Of a stretch of 12,913 bases of DNA, positions 6,586-12,438 are shown in pieces. Source of the stretch: GCA-003244245 sp964250265. Lineage in GTDB: Bacteria > Actinomycetota > Actinomycetes > Mycobacteriales > Pseudonocardiaceae. The notes under the pieces were generated by a model. The model ran no database searches. It saw nothing but the letters and a program-made list of their open reading frames with translations, and was not told the DNA's origin. Location of the stretch: positions 1-12,913 of the forward strand of contig CAXUFG010000153.1 of the NCBI GenBank assembly GCA_964250265.1, given 5' to 3'. Each line of letters begins with the position of its first letter. The stretch's first letter is position 1. The position numbers and the translations under genes were made by a program.

Positions 6586-6862
6586 AGTATCCCCCAAGTT
6601 GAGTTGTCGGTGAACCGTTGCCGCCAGCAGCGCCTGCCCAGGTGTCCCGGGCCGCGTGATCGAGCGGTCCATCCCCCACTTCTGGCAATCGGTCCTACCC
6701 GGTGTATCGGGTACGGGCACGTACCGTTACCGCTACTCGGCGCACGCGCTCATCTTGCTGCGGGGATGTCCTTCTTCCGGTGAGTATCACGAGCCTCGGC
6801 GCGGGCCTCCAAGTAGGAGTAACTCCACGGCGGTAGGAGTAACTCCACGGCGGGAGGCGCCC
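6586..6862. promoter_or_regulatory. Divergent promoter region
   Basis: These 277 bp separate the minus-strand secreted-protein/lipoprotein pair from the plus-strand methyltransferase, so they must hold promoters for both directions. A GGTAC-GGGCAC-GTACC inverted repeat (6710-6725) sits near the middle, and the tandem dyads at 6813-6852 sit at the methyltransferase end. I could not assign -35/-10 elements with confidence. Confidence 0.5.
6813..6852. repeat. Two tandem 20-bp repeats, each with a GGAGT-A-ACTCC dyad
   Basis: The 20 bases at 6813-6832 are repeated exactly at 6833-6852. Each unit contains the inverted repeat GGAGT-A-ACTCC. The second unit ends at the ribosome-binding sequence GGGAGG (6852-6857) of the methyltransferase whose ATG is at 6863. 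A protein bound here would block initiation. Alternatively, the first GGAGT could pair with the second ACTCC in mRNA just before the Shine-Dalgarno site. Duplication of a single operator is the simplest origin. Confidence 0.75.
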
Positions 6863-7729
6863 ATGTCCTGCGAATGTGTGATCGTCGAGGGCAGTTCGGC
6901 CGGGATCATGCGCCCAGCAGCCGACACCGGATTCTCGGCAGTCGACGAGGCCGCGGACCCGATCTCCCTCGTGCGCTACCTCGATCGGATGTCCGGCCAC
7001 CTGGGTGAGGCCAAGCGACGCATCCAGGAGCAGCTCGAGGTGGTCGAGGGCAACCTCGTGCTGGATGTCGGCTGCGGCACCGGCGACGACGCGCGTGATT
7101 TGGCCGCGATGGTGGGCCCTTCGGGCCGGATCATCGGACTCGACGCCAGCATCACCATGGTCGAGGAGGCCCGGCGACGCGCCGACGGGTTCGCCCTTCC
7201 CGCGGAGTTCGGCATCGGCGACGCCCAGACCCTGCCGTTCGCCGCAGCCAGCTTTGATGCCTGCCGCGCGGAGCGGGTCTTGCAGCATCTGCCTCACCCG
7301 GCGTTGGCCGTAACCGAGATGGCCCGAGTGACCCGACCGGGGGGCCGGGTGGTGGCCTTCGAGCCCGATTGGCAGACGCTGGTCGTCGATCACCCCGACC
7401 ACGCGCTGACCCAGCGGATCCTCGACTTCCGAGCCGGCAGGCTCGCATCACCGTGGATCGGCCGCCAGCTGGCCAGGCTGTTCCGGTGCGCCGGACTGGC
7501 CAGGATCTCGGTGACGCTGGTGTCCACAACACTCGGCCTCCCCGAAACCATCGACGGGCTCCGGCTGGACGCGACGCTGCAGCAAGCGGCACAGGCGAGG
7601 GTCATCACAGCCACAGACAGGTCCCGCTGGCTGGCAGAGCTGGCCGAAGTGGCCGAGGCCGGCTGCTTCGTCGCCGCGGCGACCGGCTTCCTCGTGCGGG
7701 GCGCCAAACCGGCCCATCGACGTCATTGA
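6863..7729 (+). CDS. Class I SAM-dependent methyltransferase
   Basis: This 288-residue intact UbiE/type 11-like methyltransferase is cytoplasmic. Motif I is VLDVGCGTGDDARDLA (residues 66-81). GRIIGLDAS (88-96) holds the acidic residue that binds the SAM ribose. FGIGDAQTLPF (116-126) binds the adenine side, and FDACRAERVLQHLPHP plus RVTRPGGRVVAFEPD follow as motifs II/III. A C-terminal helical region (about 190-260) would shape the acceptor pocket. ATG 6863 is chosen because GGGAGG lies 5 nt upstream; the frame is open much further back (to 6656), but that part crosses the repeats and does not look coding. The acceptor is unknown. It precedes an acyl-CoA synthetase by 108 nt on the same strand, suggesting a common transcript and perhaps action on a lipid or polyketide-like molecule. 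It is not a duplicate of the methyltransferase pseudogene at 2540; the motifs differ throughout. Confidence 0.92.
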   Translation: MSCECVIVEGSSAGIMRPAADTGFSAVDEAADPISLVRYLDRMSGHLGEAKRRIQEQLEVVEGNLVLDVGCGTGDDARDLAAMVGPSGRIIGLDASITMVEEARRRADGFALPAEFGIGDAQTLPFAAASFDACRAERVLQHLPHPALAVTEMARVTRPGGRVVAFEPDWQTLVVDHPDHALTQRILDFRAGRLASPWIGRQLARLFRCAGLARISVTLVSTTLGLPETIDGLRLDATLQQAAQARVITATDRSRWLAELAEVAEAGCFVAAATGFLVRGAKPAHRRH

Positions 7730-7837
7730 AAGGAGAGCTGAGGCGGTATCACGGCCGGGGAAAGTCCGCTCTCTATCAGCGTCCACCCATCGACCCCGGC
7801 GTTGCCGAGGATCCCGCGGTTCATCTGGAGACCCACG

Positions 7838-9658
7838 ATGACGATGTACACCATCGATCGCCCGGTTGCGGGCCGTGCGCTCGACGCGGCAACGCTCTGC
7901 GAGGCGTTCCAGATCACGGCGGCGACCTACCCGCAGCGGGTGGCGCTGCGCACGCCGGGTGACACGACCGTGGTGACCTGGGAGCAGTACGGCGAGCGAG
8001 TTCGGCGCACCGCGGCCGGTCTGGCCGCCCTCGGCGTCCGCCGGGGCAACACGGTTGCCCTGATGCTGACCAACCGACCGGAGTTTCACTGGGTCGACGT
8101 GGCCGCGATGCATCTGGGCGCCACCACCTTCGGCGTTTATACCACCTTCGCCCAGGAACAGGTCGAGCACGTGCTGCGTGACGCCGAGTGCGCCGTGGTC
8201 GTCACCGAGCAGGCGTTCGCCGAAACGGTACGGCGAGCCCGTCGCGCATGCCCGAGCCTGGAACACGTCGTGTCAGTCGACGGCGGTGCGGGCATGCTGA
8301 CGCTCGATGAAGTCGACGCCACTGGGGACCCCGACTTCGAACTATCCTCAACCTGGCCGATGGTGGCGCCCGATGATGTCGTCACCCTGATCTATACCTC
8401 GGGCACGACCGGGCCGCCCAAGGGTGTTCAGATCACGCACGCCGGCGTTATTGCCAACGGCCGCGCGCTGAACCAGGTAATCCCCGCCTACCGCACCGGT
8501 TTCACGGCGGTGTCCTACCTACCGCTGCCGCATGTGATCGCGCGGGTTCTGGAGCACTACTACGGCCTGCTCCTCGGCGCGACCTTGACCTGCTGCCCCA
8601 GCCTGGATGAGTTGGTGAACACGCTGGTGGACACCCGCCCTACCTGGTTTGCCGGCCCCCCACGGGTCTGGGAGAAGCTCCACGCGGGCGTAGTAGCCGC
8701 CATCACCGCCGAACCGGACGACCAGCGCCGGCAAGCCCTCCAGGATGCGATCGACACCGGGTTGCGGGTGGTACGGACCCAGCAGGCCGGCGAGCCGCCC
8801 TCCGCGCAGCTGCTGGCCGAGCATGCGCGGGCCGACACGCTCGTGCTGGCCAGCCTGCGGGCGCGTCTGGGGTTGGACCGCGTCGAGACCGCAGCGATCG
8901 GGGCAGCACCGGTCCCCCCGGAGGTGATCGAGTTCTTCTGGGCGCTGGGGGTGCCGCTGTGTGAGCTCTACGGTATGTCGGAGGTTCTTATCACCACCGC
9001 CAACCCGATCGATGCGGTCCGGATCGGCACGGTGGGCCGGCCGGTCCCGGGCAGCGAGCTACGCCTCGCCGACGACGGAGAGGTGCTCATGCGCGGGCCG
9101 AGCATCATGCTCGGCTACCGCAACCTGCCGGACAAGACCGCCGAGACGATCGACGCGCAGGGCTGGCTGCACTCCGGCGATGTCGGTGAGTTCGACGAGG
9201 ACGGCTACCTCCGGATCATCGACCGCAAAAAAGAAATGATCATCAACCTGGCCGGGCACAACATGTCCCCGGCCAACGTCGAAGGCCGCCTCAAATCCTC
9301 CAGCCCGCTGATCGGTCAGGCGGTCTGCATCGGCGACGCGCGCCCCTACAACGTCGCGCTGCTCGTACTGGATCCCACCACCGCCGCAGCGTTCGCCGCC
9401 CACCACGGGTCGCCGGACACCTCACCCAGCGCGCTGTGCGTTGACCGGCGAGTGCTCGAGGAAATCGCCGCCGGGGTGGCGCGAGCCAACGCGCAGCTCT
9501 CCCTACCCGAGCAGATCCAGCGCTGGACCCTGCTGGAGCGCCAGTGGCTACCCGGTGGAGACGAGCTCACCCCAACGATGAAACTCCAACGCCGCCCCAT
9601 CACCGCCAAGTATGCCGCCGCCATCGAGGCCCTCTACCAACCCGACGCAGCGCCATAA
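7838..9658 (+). CDS. Long-chain fatty-acid--CoA ligase (AMP-binding enzyme)
   Basis: This 606-residue, full-length member of the adenylate-forming (ANL) superfamily resembles actinobacterial FadD15-type long-chain acyl-CoA synthetases. It activates a fatty acid with ATP and transfers the acyl group to CoA. Landmarks are the P-loop LIYTSGTTGPPKG (residues 184-196), YGMSE (378-382), GDVGEFDEDG with ribose-binding Asp448, the hinge IIDRKKEMIINLAGHNMSPA (Asp462-Arg463), and the C-terminal catalytic Lys582 in LTPTMKLQRR. All key residues are present. It is soluble or membrane-associated, with no signal peptide. ATG 7838 follows GGAG (7827-7830) at 7 nt and beats the in-frame TTG at 7802 and ATG at 7844. 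It is probably cotranscribed with the methyltransferase 108 nt upstream. Chain-length preference cannot be read from the sequence. Confidence 0.95.
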   Translation: MTMYTIDRPVAGRALDAATLCEAFQITAATYPQRVALRTPGDTTVVTWEQYGERVRRTAAGLAALGVRRGNTVALMLTNRPEFHWVDVAAMHLGATTFGVYTTFAQEQVEHVLRDAECAVVVTEQAFAETVRRARRACPSLEHVVSVDGGAGMLTLDEVDATGDPDFELSSTWPMVAPDDVVTLIYTSGTTGPPKGVQITHAGVIANGRALNQVIPAYRTGFTAVSYLPLPHVIARVLEHYYGLLLGATLTCCPSLDELVNTLVDTRPTWFAGPPRVWEKLHAGVVAAITAEPDDQRRQALQDAIDTGLRVVRTQQAGEPPSAQLLAEHARADTLVLASLRARLGLDRVETAAIGAAPVPPEVIEFFWALGVPLCELYGMSEVLITTANPIDAVRIGTVGRPVPGSELRLADDGEVLMRGPSIMLGYRNLPDKTAETIDAQGWLHSGDVGEFDEDGYLRIIDRKKEMIINLAGHNMSPANVEGRLKSSSPLIGQAVCIGDARPYNVALLVLDPTTAAAFAAHHGSPDTSPSALCVDRRVLEEIAAGVARANAQLSLPEQIQRWTLLERQWLPGGDELTPTMKLQRRPITAKYAAAIEALYQPDAAP

Positions 9659-9669
9659 CTGAGACTCCG

Positions 9670-9850
9670 GCTAAGCGGGCGCGCTCCGCCACGGTGGTTG
9701 CGCGGAAGTCGTCGGCGTGGTCGGTAGCCCACTGCCGGAACGAACGGGCGGGCGCACCGGTGAGCTCCGCACCGTGGAGGCACGCGTTCGGGGATGGTGA
9801 CAAAACCAGCGTCCTTCATGTACCACGAGGTGACCTGGTAAGAGGCGCGC
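9670..9850 (-). pseudogene. C-terminal remnant of an NmrA-like/atypical SDR protein
   Basis: The minus strand contains ELTGAPARSFRQWATDHADD followed by FR, which resembles the C-terminal tail of NmrA-like NAD(P)-binding proteins (VTGRPPRTFAEWARDHA). Just upstream TVR is one base out of frame: a missing G at the TVR/ELTG joint explains it. Further upstream, ASYQVTSWYMKDAGFVT lies in yet another frame. At least two frameshifts and no start codon mean this is debris. It runs tail-to-tail against the acyl-CoA synthetase. The family call rests on one short motif and is tentative. Confidence 0.4.
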
Positions 9851-10094
9851 AGACAGCAATCCTGGTGGCCAGCACTGCACTGTGTCGGGGCCCAAACGCT
9901 CTGTTCTCCCATGTATTTGGAGGGGTGCTCGCTTGCTGGCAACAAGCGGCGGTCCCCGGACTCGGGGGCGCTACTCTCCGACCCCTCTACGGCGCTCCGG
10001 GCACGAGGTGCTCGGCGCTGTTCAACGGTGACGGAGCGAGGTCCGGCGCTCCGCGACGAACCATTCCGGCTGACTCACGGTCACAGAAAGTGAT

Positions 10095-10200
10095 AGGGAC
10101 CCACTTAGGGAGGCGGGGAGGGAGGCAGGGACTTCTCCCTGTCTGGGTCCCTGCCTTGCCTCCCTGCCCTGAGCTGCGCCGACACCGGTCAGGGAGGCAA
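10095..10200. repeat. Structured repeat cluster 1 (nested inverted repeats)
   Basis: AGGGACCCA (10095-10103) is exactly complementary to TGGGTCCCT (10144-10152). Between them GGCAGGGA (10124-10131) pairs with TCCCTGTC (10136-10143) across a CTTC tetraloop, with one G-U. Next, TTGCCTCCCTG (10156-10166) pairs perfectly with CAGGGAGGCAA (10190-10200), enclosing the core CCCTGAGCTGCG (10167-10178). The left purine-rich arm AGGGAGGCAGGGA (10119-10131) could also pair with 10148-10165, so alternative folds compete. It may be a structured RNA, a replication or recombination site, or protein-binding iterons. Confidence 0.75.
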
Positions 10201-10411
10201 CTCCCGGCCTTCGCAGGCTCCCAGAACCGCCCGATTTCCGGGGGCAGACGACAGCACAAAGCGCCTCCCTTCCTCTCGCCGTTTCACCCACACCACCGAT
10301 CGCTCATAGTAATCGCTTGGTGCTGATAGCAGCGCGCACGACAGCGCCGGCGCACTCGACACGCACCCGGAATCCTTGCTGTTCCCCGGGGCGATCCGGG
10401 GTGACGCACAT

Positions 10412-10511
10412 GGTGAGGCACTACCACCCTGGCAAGGCACATGCCTCACCCCGCACTCACGCCACTGCCCTGCCCCTGAGCTGCGGTGAGGCAGATAATC
10501 CCGGCGAGGCA
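10412..10511. repeat. Structured repeat cluster 2 (GGTGAGGCA repeats)
   Basis: GGTGAGGCA occurs at 10412-10420 and 10485-10493, its exact complement TGCCTCACC at 10442-10450, and a variant GGCGAGGCA at 10503-10511. The middle arm can pair with either flanking arm. The core CCCTGAGCTGCG recurs at 10474-10485, immediately before the third arm. The layout is the same as in cluster 1, but the inner part of the arms differs. Confidence 0.75.
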
Positions 10512-10655
10512 GACCGACAGCCACCATCCTGAATCGGTCGGTTTCAGCGGTTCGGGAGGGGGTGCCCCTGCGTCCCTCGCCCAGCCAGGTCGCTGGCCGG
10601 ACACACCCGATCGTGGGCATCTCTGCGTCTTCGTTGCTCCACAGGCACACCGTGG

Positions 10656-10741
10656 TTATCCACACCCTTGGCTTGGGCATACGTCCTCCGCGAGGGGCAG
10701 CTGTCCACAGCCTGCTGCGTCAAATTCCAGGTTTATCCCCA
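10656..10741 (+). promoter_or_regulatory. Three DnaA-box-like nonamers
   Basis: TTATCCACA (10656-10664) is an exact classical DnaA box. CTGTCCACA (10701-10709) differs by one base from the actinobacterial TTGTCCACA form. TTATCCCCA (10733-10741) differs by one base from TTATCCACA. All three are on the plus strand within 86 bp, between repeat cluster 2 and the MazG-like gene. No dnaA, dnaN or rep gene is visible in the window, so origin function is unproven. Confidence 0.5.
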
Positions 10742-10854
10742 TGCAGGGCCTTGTGGTACACGTAGCGCTCCCCAAGCAGCCTTGGTTAGGTTGCGGCCGT
10801 TCCTTTCCTCTCGTCCTTGCCGCAAAGGCGCTTATACCCCTGTGAGGCCGCTAC

Positions 10855-11172
10855 ATGCTCCCCTTAAAGCAAGCCACGGCGCTTGACGATCTTCAGCGTT
10901 ACGTTGCAGAGATGGAGGAAGAGCGCGGCTTCAGTCACTGTGACGTTGTTCAGCAGTGCCTCCAACTGGGTGAAGAGGTTGGCGAATTGTTCAAGGCGGT
11001 TCGTAAGCACAAAAAAATGCGAATTGGGGCGACATCCGTAACCGGCACTGTTGATGAAGAAATCGCCGACGTGCTGATCTTTCTTTGTGCGATCGCGAAT
11101 CGTCTAGAAATTAGCATTGATGATGCGCTGAGGAGAAAGGAGGCGTTGAACGAAACCCGCACATGGAAGTAG
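10855..11172 (+). CDS. MazG-like nucleotide pyrophosphohydrolase
   Basis: This 105-residue single-domain protein resembles the all-alpha MazG/dUTPase-like NTP pyrophosphatases, which split NTPs or dNTPs to monophosphate and pyrophosphate. The metal-binding pattern is visible as LGEEVGEL (Glu40, Glu41, Glu44) and VDEEIADVLIF (Glu69, Asp72), the EExxE...ExxD signature. Its length suits the small one-domain members that act as dimers or tetramers. ATG 10855 follows GAGG (10844-10847) at 7 nt. Codon use is far less GC-biased than in the synthetase gene (for example CAAAAAAATG and GAAATTAGCATTGATGATG). This points to a different origin from region 2. It could be a house-cleaning or a phage/element-borne enzyme. 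The substrate is unknown. Confidence 0.85.
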   Translation: MLPLKQATALDDLQRYVAEMEEERGFSHCDVVQQCLQLGEEVGELFKAVRKHKKMRIGATSVTGTVDEEIADVLIFLCAIANRLEISIDDALRRKEALNETRTWK

Positions 11173-11193
11173 CCGGTAAAAGTACTGACCGGC
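11172..11193 (+). terminator. Hairpin at the end of the MazG-like gene
   Basis: GCCGGT (11172-11177) and ACCGGC (11188-11193) form a 6-bp stem around a 10-base loop, starting in the stop codon and lying in the 69-bp gap between convergent genes. There is no T-tract after it, so it may be only a weak or Rho-assisted terminator. Confidence 0.4.
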
Positions 11194-11241
11194 GCTAGCC
11201 GATTGATTACGGTAGTTCTGGCGCTTCCCGTTGCTTCGGAC

Positions 11242-12396
11242 CTACACCCAGCGGAGTCGAAGCGTCTCGGAGAGGGCGTTTGCTTGGCGCCTGGCCTGTT
11301 TGCTCAACCCGTGTGAACCATAGCCGTGCATGATCGAGTATGTGACTGCCATCTTGTTTGCGTCCCAGGCCCATGTACCTATGATTTGACCACAATACAT
11401 GACTGTCGGCAACACCTCGCCAATCTGATTGAATGCGCGTCTCGGTGCTAGTTTCCCGAGATATCGACCGCGACTTTCAAAGTAGGCTTTTAATGCGACG
11501 TCTTCGTGTGCTAGGAAGTTCAGGGTGGGAACTTGAGACTGCGCAGCCAGGTTTTGAAATTGATGATGCCGGTCTTCGTACATGTATAGCGGAGATTGAC
11601 ACCATGGGGTGTGAATCGCCACGAATTTTCGCGGGGATTCGTTCATGGCGGTGGTGGTGGCTGATCGAGATAGTCCTGACCACCATGTGACATCCCGCAA
11701 TGATGCCGGTCCGTACCGGTCGAAATATTCACGTATCAGCTCGCCAGCTGCCTCGGCGGGCTCTATCGACATATTGAGATCAGGGTACAACGTAGCGGTC
11801 AGTCCAAACTTACGATTCTCTCGGTTCCAGCCAGCCGTGTCGTTCCGGTACGTCAGCACTCCTTGCTCCCAGGCGAGTTTGAGTGCCAGCCGTACCATAA
11901 CGACGGGGGTATTTTGTGCCGTGAGCCGTGCCTCGATCGTCCGATGCGCCATTGAGCCTTCTCGGTCCAATAGGTCGACGATGGCGTCTAGGGTTCCTGA
12001 GATATGTTGGAGGTCGACGTTGGCATTATTGATTGCACGAAGCGCGTCACGTTCGCGAAAATGTAGTGTAGCCTTGTGGGCCACGACCGCTAGTTCCAGC
12101 GGAAGAGTATGCAGTGTCTTTCGCATACATCGGACAGTCGATATGTCCGCGTGCGTGCCTACCTCGAACAGTGTTTGCGCTACGGCTGGTGACACGCTAC
12201 GAGAGATAACCGTCGCAAACGGCGATGGCAATCGCGCGGCGTGCAGTCCCAGGGTAGCCTGGGCGACCTCTAAAACCGAGTTGAACTTGGTATCTTCACA
12301 AAGTCCATGACGTCGAAGTAGCCAGTTCCACAGCTGCCGCGCTCCGCTGTCGTCAAGCGCGTAGGAACGGATGGCGGTAGGCGTATCATAAGCCAT
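11242..12396 (-). CDS. Winged-helix HTH_42 protein (AlkZ/YcaQ-like family)
   Basis: This 384-residue protein matches the winged-helix HTH_42 family, which includes the DNA glycosylases YcaQ and AlkZ (unhooking of crosslinks and bulky alkyl lesions) as well as uncharacterised members. Family features are LGLHAARLPSPF (residues 49-60), MRKTLHTLP (91-99), RYGPASLRDVTWWSGL (228-243), VPTLNFLAHEDVAL (289-302) and LPTVMYCGQIIGTW (329-342). Known glycosylases carry Q-hydrophobic-Q (or Q-hydrophobic-D) where this protein appears to have H52-A53-A54. Either chemistry is altered or it is not a glycosylase. There is no membrane segment or signal peptide. ATG 12396 gives the full expected length, but no Shine-Dalgarno sequence is visible. 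The upstream radical SAM gene ends 37 nt away on the same strand, suggesting an operon. GC is lower than in region 2. A self-resistance role beside a biosynthetic enzyme is possible. Confidence 0.8.
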   Translation of the reverse strand: MAYDTPTAIRSYALDDSGARQLWNWLLRRHGLCEDTKFNSVLEVAQATLGLHAARLPSPFATVISRSVSPAVAQTLFEVGTHADISTVRCMRKTLHTLPLELAVVAHKATLHFRERDALRAINNANVDLQHISGTLDAIVDLLDREGSMAHRTIEARLTAQNTPVVMVRLALKLAWEQGVLTYRNDTAGWNRENRKFGLTATLYPDLNMSIEPAEAAGELIREYFDRYGPASLRDVTWWSGLSRSATTTAMNESPRKFVAIHTPWCQSPLYMYEDRHHQFQNLAAQSQVPTLNFLAHEDVALKAYFESRGRYLGKLAPRRAFNQIGEVLPTVMYCGQIIGTWAWDANKMAVTYSIMHGYGSHGLSKQARRQANALSETLRLRWV

Positions 12397-12438
12397 GGCG
12401 CGATGCTAGCACGAGCATCGCTAGCGATGTGTGCTAGC
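12397..12438. repeat. GCTAGC-centred palindromes between two genes
   Basis: CATCGCTAGCGATG (12416-12429) is a perfect 14-bp palindrome. CGATGCT (12401-12407) and AGCATCG (12414-12420) form a second, overlapping hairpin. GCTAGC occurs three times (12405-12410, 12420-12425, 12433-12438), the last overlapping the radical SAM stop codon. The two hairpins share 12416-12420 and so exclude each other. This may control translation of the downstream gene, end part of the transcript, or bind a protein. Confidence 0.6.

Larger units (their letters stand above)
9851..10854. other. Long gene-free region with structured repeats and DnaA-like boxes
   Basis: About 1 kb without a believable gene. Open frames occur on both strands, for example minus 10680-10189, but they run through inverted repeats and lack family-like motifs, domain structure or ribosome-binding sites. 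The stretch holds two structured repeat clusters (10095-10200 and 10412-10511) and three DnaA-box-like nonamers (10656-10741). The right-hand gene-bearing segment with lower GC begins directly after it, so this may be the boundary or control region of an acquired element. Confidence 0.55.

Noticed and set aside
6586..6720. N-terminal extension of the small secreted protein to ATG 6720
   Set aside because: It would place about 45 residues before a clear signal peptide, whereas GTG 6585 has its own ribosome-binding sequence.
9544..10326. Plus-strand open frame of 260 codons after the synthetase
   Set aside because: It overlaps the synthetase 3' end, the NmrA-like remnant and the inverted-repeat cluster, and its translation shows no family-like pattern.
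10095..10511. CRISPR array
   Set aside because: The repeats are inverted, few and irregularly spaced, with no unique spacers of constant length and no cas genes.
10189..10680. Minus-strand open frame of 163 codons in the gene-free region
   Set aside because: It runs through repeat cluster 2 and a DnaA-like box, has no ribosome-binding site, and its amino-acid composition looks random.
10656..10741. Chromosomal oriC
   Set aside because: Only three boxes are present and dnaA, dnaN, rpmH or gyrB are not nearby; an element origin or DnaA-regulated promoter remains possible.
11645..12310. Plus-strand open frame of 221 codons
   Set aside because: It is antisense to the HTH_42 gene, whose translation carries conserved family segments over its whole length.
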